A stretch of 64,000 bases of DNA from Kiritimatiellales bacterium (GTDB lineage Bacteria > Verrucomicrobiota > Kiritimatiellia > Kiritimatiellales > Pontiellaceae): assembly GCA_003246265.1 (NCBI GenBank), contig QKAU01000006.1:62001-126000 (forward strand), in the 5' to 3' direction. The notes beneath the pieces are model-generated. The model was not told the DNA's origin. It made no database searches and saw only the letters and a program-made list of their open reading frames with translations. This document shows positions 34,425 through 42,005 of this stretch, piece by piece. The position numbers and the translations under genes were made by a program. Position 1 is the stretch's first letter. Each line of letters starts with the position of its first letter.

Positions 34425-34608
34425 ATGTCCATGCACAGCAGCCTCAAGGGTGCCGCCAAGATCCGCACCAAGCGCAATGTCCTCAAGCGTTTCGAACGCG
34501 TCGACGTGCTCAAGAAGAACGGTCGGCGTCGACGTGCTCAAGAAGAACGGTCGGTGGAAGGAAGGCGATCGCGCCTTCGGCCTGCCCAAGACCAAGTCCG
34601 AAGGATAG
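34425..34608 (+). pseudogene. PVC small basic protein gene disrupted by a 28-bp tandem duplication
   Basis: The gene starts MSMHSSLKGAAKIRTKRNVL and continues KRFERVDVLKKNGR, matching the small basic protein family found in Chlamydiae, Verrucomicrobia and Planctomycetes. The family C-terminus (WKEGDRAFGLPKTKSEG, stop at 34606-34608) is present but in another frame, because a 28-bp unit at 34499-34526 is repeated exactly at 34527-34554. Removing one copy restores an intact 51-residue protein. As written, translation would run on out of frame to a stop at 34757. Promoter, ribosome site (GGAG) and terminator are intact, so this is either a very recent mutation or an assembly error. Confidence 0.8.
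34498..34554. repeat. Perfect 28-bp tandem duplication inside the small basic protein gene
   Basis: Period-28 identity extends over 57 bases (two copies plus one base). The unit encodes the VDVLKKNGR segment. Its length is not a multiple of three, so it shifts the reading frame by one. Confidence 0.95.
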
Positions 34609-34630
34609 GCAGGGCCACCTGGCTTTACCA

Positions 34631-34664
34631 GCACTCCGGCCCCGGGTCCGGAGTGCTTTTTTTT
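34631..34664 (+). terminator. Strong intrinsic terminator after the small basic protein gene
   Basis: A perfect nine-pair stem GCACTCCGG / CCGGAGTGC with an eight-base loop is followed by eight T. It ends 12 bases before the rluB-type start at 34676. Confidence 0.92.
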
Positions 34665-34675
34665 GGATGCGATCC

Positions 34676-35419
34676 ATGGCTGAACCCCAACAGATCCGGT
34701 TGCAGAAGCATTTGGCGGACTGCGGCCTCGGCTCGCGCAGGTTCTGCGAAGAGCTGATCACGGCCGGACGTGTGCTAGTCGACGGGGAAACGGTACGCGA
34801 ACTGGGCACCCGGGTGGATCCAGAGCGGCAGAAGATTGTCTGCAACGGCAAAGTGGTGCACAGGGAACCCTCCGTCACCCTGCTGGTCAACAAGCCCCCG
34901 AAGGTGATCTGCTCTTCGAGCGATCCGCAGGGACGCACCTCGGTGCTGGACCTGATCGAAGATCTACCGGCACGCGTCTACACCGTCGGACGCCTAGACT
35001 TTATGAGCGAAGGCCTGATCATGGTGACCAACGACGGCGAACTGGCGCATGCGCTCATGCATCCGCGACACCACGTCGAAAAGGTCTACAAGGTCTGGAT
35101 CGACACGCCCCTCCAAGCACAGGAACGGGAGCGCATGAAACGGGGAGTGCCGGACCAGGGAGAGACCCTCCGCGTCATTGAAATCGACGAAGGCAGACAC
35201 ACGCGCAGCGGCGTCGAATACACGATTACCCTGGGTGAGGGTAGGAATCGCCACATTCGCCGCATGATGGCCCGTTTCGACCGGAAAGTGTACCGGTTGC
35301 TGCGGATGGCGATCGGACCCATCCGGCTGGATGGCCTCGATACAGGTCAATGGAGGTTGGCCAAGCCGTCCGAGCTCAAGTTGCTTCGGCAGGCCATTGC
35401 CGACAGGAAAACCGGGTAG
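34676..35419 (+). CDS. 23S rRNA/16S pseudouridine synthase (RluB/RsuA family)
   Basis: This 247-residue enzyme isomerises uridine in rRNA. It has an N-terminal S4 RNA-binding domain (RLQKHLADCGLGSRRFCEELI...GRVLVDG), the linker LLVNKPPKVICSSSDP, the catalytic aspartate motif GRLDFMSEGLIMVTNDGELAH and the C-terminal GRNRHIRRM. The ATG at 34676 is preferred to that at 34667 because the latter almost touches the terminator T-run. The RluB/RluE/RluF/RsuA choice cannot be settled by eye. Confidence 0.9.
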   Translation: MAEPQQIRLQKHLADCGLGSRRFCEELITAGRVLVDGETVRELGTRVDPERQKIVCNGKVVHREPSVTLLVNKPPKVICSSSDPQGRTSVLDLIEDLPARVYTVGRLDFMSEGLIMVTNDGELAHALMHPRHHVEKVYKVWIDTPLQAQERERMKRGVPDQGETLRVIEIDEGRHTRSGVEYTITLGEGRNRHIRRMMARFDRKVYRLLRMAIGPIRLDGLDTGQWRLAKPSELKLLRQAIADRKTG

Positions 35420-35504
35420 AAATCCGGTTGACTAACATGGATTTTTACGTTTCATATTGCGCAACATACTCTCTGTCAACGCCATAAAAACATCGGCAAC
35501 CACC

Positions 35505-35532
35505 TTGACTAAATCGCACAAATCACTACCTT
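35505..35532 (+). promoter_or_regulatory. Promoter of the metY-metX operon
   Basis: TTGACT at 35505-35510, 16 bp spacer, TACCTT at 35527-35532. The start point would fall about a dozen bases before the SAM-I aptamer. Confidence 0.6.
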
Positions 35533-35550
35533 ATTTCTCATATATAAGCA

Positions 35551-35640
35551 TTTAGAGCGGCGTGAGGGAACTGGCCCGTTGATCGCCCGGCAACCTGAAA
35601 CCGATTAAGGTGCCAAGGCCAGGCTTTGCAGCGCAAAGCA
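35551..35640 (+). promoter_or_regulatory. SAM-I (S-box) riboswitch aptamer
   Basis: The sequence follows the SAM-I core. GGCG (35559-35562) pairs with CGCC (35584-35587). GAGGGAACTGGCCC and CCCGGCAACC are the conserved core strings. CTGGCC (35571) pairs with GGCCAG (35617). ACCT/AGGT form P3 and CTTTGC/GCAAAG (35624-35638) form P4. The TGA and GTTGAT sides of P2 fit the kink-turn. P1 looks weak. It precedes metY and metX, the expected targets. Confidence 0.9.
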
Positions 35641-35672
35641 ACGATGTGTTCCCCGAGGGGAAAAGAATCGAT

Positions 35673-35734
35673 GTCTTTCCTGCAAGCGCCCCTTGCCCGC
35701 CCGGAACGTAGAAAATACAAGGGAAAGGAAAGAC
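35673..35734 (+). promoter_or_regulatory. Expression platform: anti-Shine-Dalgarno helix for metY
   Basis: GTCTTTCCT at 35673-35681 is a perfect nine-base complement of AGGAAAGAC at 35726-35734, which contains the metY ribosome site three bases before the ATG. The pairing would hide the site and points to control of translation rather than termination. A G-rich GGGGAAAAGA upstream (35657 on) could compete for TCTTTCC in the other state. Confidence 0.6.
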
Positions 35735-35736
35735 GA

Positions 35737-37017
35737 ATGAGCAAGCTGGAAACGCTGTGCCTGCATGCAGGCTACGAGAAGGTTGAATCCACCACCAAGG
35801 CGCACGCCGTACCACTGTACCGCACCGCGTCGTACCGGTTCGACAGCACCGAGCACGCCGCCAACCTCTTCACGCTGAAGGAGCTTGGCAACATCTACAC
35901 CCGCCTGATGAACCCCACTACGGACGTTCTTGAGAAGCGCGTTGCCGCTCTCGAAGGCGGAGCCGCCGGACTGGCACTCGCATCCGGCACAAGCGCCGTG
36001 TTCTACAGCATCATCAACCTGGCCAAGACGGGCGACGAAATCGTCTCGGCCAACAACCTCTATGGCGGCACCTACACCCAGTTCAACGACATCCTGCCCT
36101 CGTTCGGCATCAAGGTAACCTTCGTGGATCCCACCACCCCCTCGAACTTCGAGGCCGCCATTACCGACAAGACAAAGGCCCTTTACTGCGAAACCGTCGG
36201 CAACCCCCTGCTCGACGTCGTGGACATCCAGGCCATAGCCGACATCGCGCACGCCCACGGCCTGCCGCTGATCGTCGACAGCACCTTCAGCACTCCGGCC
36301 CTTTGCCGTCCGCTGGAGCATGGCGCCGACATCGTGGTCCACTCGCTGACCAAGTGGCTGGGCGGGCACGGAACGGGCATCGGCGGAATCGTCGTGGATT
36401 CGGGCAAGTTCGACTGGACCACCGGGAAGCATCCCCTGCTGTCAGAGCCGGACCCGAGCTACTGGAACGTCAGCTTCGCCAACGATCTGGGCGACCTGGC
36501 CCCCCTCGCCTATATCCTGCGCATGAGGCTGGTGCCACTGCGCAACCTTGGAGCCTGCATCGCGCCGGACAACGCCTGGATGGCCCTGCAAGGGATCGAA
36601 ACCCTCTCGCTGCGCATGGAGCGCCATTCGAAGAACGGCCTGGCGGTCGCAAAGCATCTGCAAAAACACGCCAAGGTTGCCTGGGTGCGCCACCCGGCGC
36701 TCGAAGGGGATCCCTCCTGCGCGCTGTCGAAGAAGTACCAGCCCGGCGGCGCGGGCGGCATGGTGGTCTTCGGCATCAAGGGTGGCGCGGAAGCGGGCCG
36801 GAAGTTCATCGAGAACCTCCAGCTCTTCTCCCATCTCGCCAATGTCGGCGATGCACGCAGCCTGGCGATCCATCCGGCCACCACGACGCATTCGCAGCTC
36901 TCCGTGGAGCAGCAGGCCGCCGGACGCATCACGCCGGACCTGGTTCGCCTCTCGGTCGGGCTTGAACATATCGACGACATCCTGTCTGATATCGACCAGG
37001 CGCTTGCCAACCTGTAA
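35737..37017 (+). CDS. metY: O-acetylhomoserine sulfhydrylase (aminocarboxypropyltransferase)
   Basis: MetY makes homocysteine from O-acetylhomoserine and sulfide. The 426-residue PLP enzyme of the Cys/Met-metabolism family has YTRLMNPTTDVLEKRVAALEGG, ALASGTSAVFYSI, the pocket DSTFSTPALCRP and the Schiff-base lysine in HSLTKWLGGHG. The C-terminal HPATTTHSQL is typical of O-acetylhomoserine enzymes. The start at 35737 (MSKLETLCLHAG) is set by the AAGGAAAG site, which is the regulated element of the SAM-I riboswitch. metX follows after 29 bp. Confidence 0.95.
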   Translation: MSKLETLCLHAGYEKVESTTKAHAVPLYRTASYRFDSTEHAANLFTLKELGNIYTRLMNPTTDVLEKRVAALEGGAAGLALASGTSAVFYSIINLAKTGDEIVSANNLYGGTYTQFNDILPSFGIKVTFVDPTTPSNFEAAITDKTKALYCETVGNPLLDVVDIQAIADIAHAHGLPLIVDSTFSTPALCRPLEHGADIVVHSLTKWLGGHGTGIGGIVVDSGKFDWTTGKHPLLSEPDPSYWNVSFANDLGDLAPLAYILRMRLVPLRNLGACIAPDNAWMALQGIETLSLRMERHSKNGLAVAKHLQKHAKVAWVRHPALEGDPSCALSKKYQPGGAGGMVVFGIKGGAEAGRKFIENLQLFSHLANVGDARSLAIHPATTTHSQLSVEQQAAGRITPDLVRLSVGLEHIDDILSDIDQALANL

Positions 37018-37046
37018 CCAACCAACCGGGCCATCCTCGCAAGGGG

Positions 37047-38219
37047 ATGGCCTTGAAAGATCCCATGGAAGTCGAAACCCAGTTCTTCACCTATGGCAAA
37101 ACGGCCGAAACCCGCCTGATCCTGCACGACGGGAAACGGTTCGGTCCCGTCACGCTCGCCTACGAAACCTACGGAACCCTCAGCGAAGCGAAGGACAACG
37201 CCATATTGATCTTCCATGCCCTGTCGGGCTCGCAGCATGTTGCGGGCCGCAACCCCTCCGTCCCGGGGGTGGGCGTACGCTGGACGGAATCCTGCCAGAC
37301 CGGATGGTGGGACGACTTCGTCGGGCCGGGAAAAACCATCGACACCGACCGGTTCTTCGTGGTTTGCGCAAACTATCTCGGCGGATGCTACGGCACCACG
37401 GGGCCCTCCTCGATCTGCCCCGAAACCGGCAAGGAGTACGGCGGCGACTTCCCGCCCATCAGCTTCGGCGACATCGTCGATTCGCAGTTGCCCTTGTTCG
37501 ACCACCTCGGCATCGATCGTTTCCATGCCGCCATCGGCTCGTCGCTGGGCGGAATGATGCTGATGAATTTTGCCACCCGCTATCCCGACCGAGTCGGCCG
37601 CGTCATCCCCGTGGCGTGCGGCATTGAATCAACCACGCTGACCCGGGCGCACAACCTCGAGCAGATCCTGGCGATCGAGAACGATCCCAACTTCAACAAC
37701 GGGCACTACTATGACGGGCCCGCGCCGCTGCGCGGCCTGGCGCTGGCCCGCATGATTTCGCACAAGACCTTCGTATCGCTCCACCACATGGAGGAGCGGA
37801 TGACGGACCGCTGCGAGCAGGAGCACGACGAATTCTCCTGGTACAAGATCATGACACCGCTGGAATCCTACCTGCTCCACCAGGGCCGCAAGTTCCTGCC
37901 GCGCTTCGATGCCAACACCTACCTGTATCTCATCGCCGGATGGACCGGCTTCCATCTGCTGCGCGACTCCGGATTCGCCGAATACAAGGAACTCTTTGCC
38001 CGCTGCAAGGGTCAGGAGTACCTGGTGTTCTCGATCAATCGCGACGTCTGCTTCTATCCCGACGAACAGGAGTTCATCTGCCAGCAGCTGGCCAGCGCAG
38101 GTGTGCAGTTTGAATACCTCCGGGTCGAATCGGACAAGGGGCACGACTCCTTCCTGCTGGAGCCGCACCTCTACTCCAACGCCATCCGGAACATGCTCGA
38201 GAAACCTAGGAACCCATGA
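37047..38219 (+). CDS. metX: Homoserine O-acetyltransferase MetX
   Basis: MetX acetylates homoserine with acetyl-CoA to supply MetY. The 390-residue alpha/beta hydrolase has HALSGSQHVAG, NYLGGCYGTTGPSS, the nucleophile elbow AAIGSSLGGMM and the C-terminal SDKGHDSFLLE with the catalytic histidine. The start is uncertain: at 37047 the AAGGGG touches the ATG, and an ATG six codons later (37065) is possible. It shares the riboswitch-controlled transcript with metY and overlaps the convergent bioA end by 14 bp. Confidence 0.94.
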   Translation: MALKDPMEVETQFFTYGKTAETRLILHDGKRFGPVTLAYETYGTLSEAKDNAILIFHALSGSQHVAGRNPSVPGVGVRWTESCQTGWWDDFVGPGKTIDTDRFFVVCANYLGGCYGTTGPSSICPETGKEYGGDFPPISFGDIVDSQLPLFDHLGIDRFHAAIGSSLGGMMLMNFATRYPDRVGRVIPVACGIESTTLTRAHNLEQILAIENDPNFNNGHYYDGPAPLRGLALARMISHKTFVSLHHMEERMTDRCEQEHDEFSWYKIMTPLESYLLHQGRKFLPRFDANTYLYLIAGWTGFHLLRDSGFAEYKELFARCKGQEYLVFSINRDVCFYPDEQEFICQQLASAGVQFEYLRVESDKGHDSFLLEPHLYSNAIRNMLEKPRNP

Positions 38220-39468
38220 CGGTTTCGATGGAGCGTTGCAGGACCTCCACCGCCGTGCGCAGCTCCTCTTCGCCGATCACGAGCGGCGGCATGAGATAGA
38301 CCACCGTGCCCAGGGGGCGGAACAGATACCCCTGCTGCATCAGGACGCTTCGCAGGACCGGCATTCTTGGACGGGCCTCTTCCTTGAGTTCCACGACGCC
38401 GATCATCCCAAGGAACCGGAGCTCCCTGACGCAACCGAGTTCGCCGATCGGGAGCATCCATTGCCGCATCCGCTCCGCCAGTGCCGCGGAGCGGGCCACC
38501 GTCGATTCGGCTTCGTAGACGTCGAGCGCGGCCAGCGCCGCGGCGCAACCGATCGGATGCCCCGCGAAGGTGTTGCCGTGGTAGAAGGTATGGTCCTCGG
38601 GCGCATCGCAAAAGGTGCCGTAGATGGGGTCTTTGACGATGCAGGCGCTTAGCGGCATGTAGCCGGCGGTCAATGCCTTGCCCAGCACCACCATGTCCGG
38701 GTCGATGCCGGCATGGTTGAAGGCGAAGCGCCGGCCGGTGCGGCCGAAGCCCATCGCCACCTCGTCGACGATCAGCAGCACGTCGTGTGCGGCGCAGCAC
38801 GCGGCCAGCTTTCCAAGGTAGCCGGCGGAATACATCCGCATCCCGGCGGATCCCAGGCAGAGCGGCTCCACGATAACCGCCGCCATCTTGTCCGCGTGCT
38901 GCTCCATGATGGCCCGCGCCGGAAGAAACCCGTCGGGATCCCCTGCCGACGGCCGGGGAAAGGGAAGCTTTGCCGGATGATGGACGGCGCGGCCGAACGG
39001 CTTGTGGAACCCGTCGACAAACCCGACGCCCAGCGCACCGAGCGAATCTCCATGGTAGCCCTGGTCCATGCCGACCAGCCAAAACTTTTCGGGACGGCCC
39101 ATGTTGTGCCAATATTGGATGGCTATCTTGAGCGCCGCCTCCACCGCGCTGCAGCCGTCGCTGGCAAAAAGGACGTGCCGGTCGGGTGTTGGCATCAAAT
39201 CGGCCAGCCGTCCGGCCAGCTCCAACGCCCTGGGATGCGTCAAGGAACCCAGGATCGAATGCTGGAGCTCTGCCGCCTGCCGCCGGATCGCCTCCACCAC
39301 CTTGGGGTGCCCATGCCCCAGTGCGCAGGCCCACCAGCTGGAGACGATGTCGACATAGCGCCGCCCCTGGTCGTCGACGAGATAAATCCCCTCGCCGCCC
39401 ACGATGTTCAGCAGCCCCTGCCCGATGGCCGAAAAAGGGGTGTAGGGATGGAAGATTCGGTTGCGCAT
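38206..39468 (-). CDS. bioA: Adenosylmethionine--8-amino-7-oxononanoate aminotransferase (BioA)
   Basis: BioA transfers the SAM amino group to KAPA in biotin synthesis. The 420-residue class-III aminotransferase has HPYTPFSAIG near the start, SSWWACALGHGHPKV, ASDGCSAVEAALKIA (PLP phosphate region), the aspartate motif VDEVAMGFGRTG, the Schiff-base lysine in VLGKALTAGYMPLSA and YHGNTFAGHPIGCAAAL. The ATG at 39468 is chosen because the upstream extension is arginine/serine shadow sequence. No other bio genes are in the window. Confidence 0.9.
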   Translation of the reverse strand: MRNRIFHPYTPFSAIGQGLLNIVGGEGIYLVDDQGRRYVDIVSSWWACALGHGHPKVVEAIRRQAAELQHSILGSLTHPRALELAGRLADLMPTPDRHVLFASDGCSAVEAALKIAIQYWHNMGRPEKFWLVGMDQGYHGDSLGALGVGFVDGFHKPFGRAVHHPAKLPFPRPSAGDPDGFLPARAIMEQHADKMAAVIVEPLCLGSAGMRMYSAGYLGKLAACCAAHDVLLIVDEVAMGFGRTGRRFAFNHAGIDPDMVVLGKALTAGYMPLSACIVKDPIYGTFCDAPEDHTFYHGNTFAGHPIGCAAALAALDVYEAESTVARSAALAERMRQWMLPIGELGCVRELRFLGMIGVVELKEEARPRMPVLRSVLMQQGYLFRPLGTVVYLMPPLVIGEEELRTAVEVLQRSIETVMGS

Positions 39469-39520
39469 GGTCCGTTTGATATCAGGTTGTTCCCGAAGGT
39501 TCGAGCGACTTCTCGCGTGG

Positions 39521-40135
39521 CTACAACGCAGGCCCAGCCTGCCGACGCTTGACCATCCGGCATATCCAGGCCCGCGGAGGCTGCTCCTGGTCGGAACCGA
39601 AGTGGCCGGAGACCAGCGAGAGTATCTCGAAAAAAGGTTCGATCGCGGACACCAGCTCGGAAGCCGACAGTTGCGGCGGCCCGACCTCCCGCTCCTCTTC
39701 GTCGGCATTGCCGACCAGTGTCAGCCACAACCCATCCTCCCCAAGCAGGGAGGCGACCTTGGCGGCGAAGCGCCGGCGCGGCTCCTCCGGTTCGATGCAG
39801 TGGAGGCAGCCGCGGTCGAACACAAATCCGAATGGGGCGCCGGGGATTGGATCCGCAAGGAAATCGGCCACGACGAACCGGCAGTCAATCTCCGCGGAGC
39901 GGGCCTTCGCATCGGCCTTGCCGATGGCGGTCGGAGAGAGGTCGCAGGCCGTAACCTCGAACCCCTGCCGCGCCAGCCATACGGCGTTGCCACCGGTCCC
40001 GCAACCGATGTCCAGTGCGCGGCACGGGGTGATGGGCAAAGCCGAAACCACCTCGATCAGGTTGACATCGACCATCCCGTGGTCCCACGGCGTATCGCCG
40101 GTCTGGTAGCGCGACTCGAAGCGGTTTTCTTCCAT
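39521..40135 (-). CDS. Class I SAM-dependent methyltransferase (thiopurine-methyltransferase-like)
   Basis: This 204-residue methyltransferase begins ENRFESRYQTGDTPWDHG, typical of TPMT/TehB-like small-molecule methyltransferases, then has motif I LDIGCGTGGNAVWLARQG, motif II TACDLSPTAI and FVFDRGCLHCI. The ATG at 40135 follows AAGGGG. It may methylate thiols or metalloids, but the substrate is unknown. It is 52 bp upstream of bioA on the same strand and divergent from the acylphosphatase gene. Confidence 0.8.
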   Translation of the reverse strand: MEENRFESRYQTGDTPWDHGMVDVNLIEVVSALPITPCRALDIGCGTGGNAVWLARQGFEVTACDLSPTAIGKADAKARSAEIDCRFVVADFLADPIPGAPFGFVFDRGCLHCIEPEEPRRRFAAKVASLLGEDGLWLTLVGNADEEEREVGPPQLSASELVSAIEPFFEILSLVSGHFGSDQEQPPRAWICRMVKRRQAGPAL

Positions 40136-40237
40136 CGTCCCCTTCTTCCTCGGCAGCGGCATCCTGGCCGCTGCCCAGACCTCTGTTTCACGCAACCCGG
40201 CCATGGAAGGCAACCCTTTTTTCCGCCGATTGGAACT

Positions 40238-40266
40238 TTGCGCCATGCATGACGATCCGATATAAA
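40238..40266 (+). promoter_or_regulatory. Promoter of the acylphosphatase gene, apparently leaderless
   Basis: TTGCGC at 40238-40243, 17 bp spacer and TATAAA at 40261-40266. The ATG at 40273 is six bases further on, so the transcript should start at the start codon. This rules out the ATG at 40249, which lies between -35 and -10. Confidence 0.65.
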
Positions 40267-40272
40267 GCGCCT

Positions 40273-40563
40273 ATGGTCGATCACGGTCCCAGGCGAAGGG
40301 TCCACGCCCTGTTCTCCGGACGGGTGCAGGGCGTCGGCTTTCGCTTTACGGTTTGCCAACTTGCAGGCGAATACGCGGTGACGGGCTATGTCCGGAACCT
40401 CCCCGACGGGAATGTCGAGATGGTGGCCGAAGGGAGCGAGCAGGAGTTGTCGGACCTGGTGCGCGCCGTGCAGGAATCGCGGCCAGGACGCTACATCGTG
40501 GGAACCCACCTCGGCTGGGAGCCACCGACGGGGCAATACGATCACTTTGGAGTGGCATTCTGA
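40273..40563 (+). CDS. acyP: Acylphosphatase
   Basis: This small cytoplasmic enzyme hydrolyses acyl phosphates. The 96-residue protein has the signature FSGRVQGVGFRFTV (phosphate-binding loop and catalytic arginine) and GYVRNLPDGNVEMVAEG with the catalytic asparagine. The start at 40273 is fixed by the TATAAA six bases upstream. Its stop and the next start overlap as TGATG. Confidence 0.93.
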   Translation: MVDHGPRRRVHALFSGRVQGVGFRFTVCQLAGEYAVTGYVRNLPDGNVEMVAEGSEQELSDLVRAVQESRPGRYIVGTHLGWEPPTGQYDHFGVAF

Positions 40564-41288
40564 TGAAATATGCGATTTTGGGCGACATCCACGCCAACAT
40601 CGAGGCGCTGAACGCGGCAATCGACGATGCCAGAGCCCAGGGAACGACCCACTTTGCCTGCACGGGCGACGTGGTGGGCTACAATGCCGACCCCAAGGCA
40701 TGCCTCCAGGTGGTGCGCAGCCTCGGCTGCAAGATCGTGCAGGGGAACCACGACTACTACGCCGGATGCAACGAGTCCATGGAACTATTCACCCCGCTGG
40801 CCCAGCGCAGCATCCGATGGACCCGCAGGCAGCTCTCCCCGTTCGACCGCCGGTTCCTCCGGCAGTTGCCGATGATCGCCGATATCGAGGATTTCACCGT
40901 CGTCCACAGCTCACTGAACAATCCCCACCGCTGGACCTACATCTTTCGCAGCAAGGTGGCCGAATCCAGTTTCCTCAACCAGTTCAATCCGGTCTGCTTC
41001 TTCGGCCATACCCATGTTCCGCTGGCGTTCGTCAAGGGTCCCTCCGGCATCGAACGCGGCTTCTACGAAACCCTGCACATCCGCCCGGGGTTTTCCTACC
41101 TCATCAACGTCGGCAGCGTCGGCCAACCGCGCGACCGCAACCCCGATGCCGCCTACGCCATCTATGACTCCGAGGCCCGGACGGTCGTGTTGCGCCGGGT
41201 GAAATACGACATCGAGGCGACCCAGCGCAAGGTCCGCGCCGCCGGGCTGCCGTTCCGCAACGCCTTGCGGCTGGCCCATGGAAGGTAG
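40563..41288 (+). CDS. Calcineurin-like metallophosphoesterase (YfcE/MJ0936 type)
   Basis: This 241-residue phosphoesterase has all metal-binding motifs of the family in order: ILGDIHANIEAL, CTGDVVGYN, QGNHDYYAG, VHSS and FFGHTHVPL, ending with NVGSVGQPRDRNPDAAYAIYD. The substrate is not predictable; relatives act on phosphodiesters or nucleotides. The start overlaps the acylphosphatase stop as TGATG, so the two are translationally coupled. Confidence 0.88.
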   Translation: MKYAILGDIHANIEALNAAIDDARAQGTTHFACTGDVVGYNADPKACLQVVRSLGCKIVQGNHDYYAGCNESMELFTPLAQRSIRWTRRQLSPFDRRFLRQLPMIADIEDFTVVHSSLNNPHRWTYIFRSKVAESSFLNQFNPVCFFGHTHVPLAFVKGPSGIERGFYETLHIRPGFSYLINVGSVGQPRDRNPDAAYAIYDSEARTVVLRRVKYDIEATQRKVRAAGLPFRNALRLAHGR

Positions 41289-41312
41289 GAGCGGGAATCG
41301 GCCCCGTGTGCA

Positions 41313-42005
41313 CTAGGGGCCCAGGAGATGGGCATTGAACAGGGCGGTCGCCACCGCCAGGTCCTTCGAGGTGCGGATCTTCATGTTCCCCGCCCCCGCA
41401 TCGATCAGATGGACCTCCGCCGGCTTGCTCACGAATTCCGATTCGTCATCGACAACCTTGATGTTCTTGGCCTTGGAGTCGACGATCTTCTGCAATACCT
41501 CGGTCTTGAAGGCCTGGGGGGTTTGCGCCGTCCAGACCGCGTTGCGGTCCAGTGTGGATGCCGCCTTGAGCCCCTTCGGCGCCAGCTTGGCGGCATCCGG
41601 CAGCTTGTGCGCGGCGATGGCGCAGCCGTAGCGGCGGGCGGCCTTGACGGTCTCCTCAAAGGTCTCGCGGCCCGCAAAGGGGCGCGAAGCTTCATGGAGG
41701 ACCATGATGGCGGGCTCGCCCGGAAGCTTGGCGAATACCGTCCGCAGGGTAGCCAGGCGGTTGCTGCCACCCACGACCACGCCGCACACCTTCGTGCAGC
41801 CATATCGCCTGATGGCATGCACCGTTGCATCAACCCGCTCCTTGCTGACCGCCACGATGACGGAATCGATCGCATCGGTGGCCTGGAGCGTCCGGAGCGA
41901 CAGGGCCAGCATCGGACTGTTGCCCATGGGGAGGAAGGCTGCTTCCGTTCCCGGGGCGATCTCCTCTTCCCTGCCACATGCGATGACAATTGCAACCGTG
42001 TTCAT
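41313..42005 (-). CDS. IspD-like nucleotidyltransferase with altered active site
   Basis: This 230-residue protein has the IspD/TarI fold and several IspD motifs: VLHEASRPF, TLDRNAVWTAQTPQAF, VDDESEFV and NMKIRTSKDLAVA. The nucleotide-binding loop is changed: where E. coli IspD has AAGFGRRM...PKQ, this reads ACGREEEI...EAA, so the catalytic arginine and the PKQ lysine are missing. It may be a paralogue with another substrate or no catalysis, rather than the MEP-pathway enzyme. The start at 42005 has GGAAGGGGG upstream, and a clear promoter lies at 42049-42077. Confidence 0.7.
   Translation of the reverse strand: MNTVAIVIACGREEEIAPGTEAAFLPMGNSPMLALSLRTLQATDAIDSVIVAVSKERVDATVHAIRRYGCTKVCGVVVGGSNRLATLRTVFAKLPGEPAIMVLHEASRPFAGRETFEETVKAARRYGCAIAAHKLPDAAKLAPKGLKAASTLDRNAVWTAQTPQAFKTEVLQKIVDSKAKNIKVVDDESEFVSKPAEVHLIDAGAGNMKIRTSKDLAVATALFNAHLLGP

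Noticed and set aside
40249-40272. Upstream ATG of the acylphosphatase gene
   Set aside because: It lies between the -35 and -10 elements, so it would not be transcribed.
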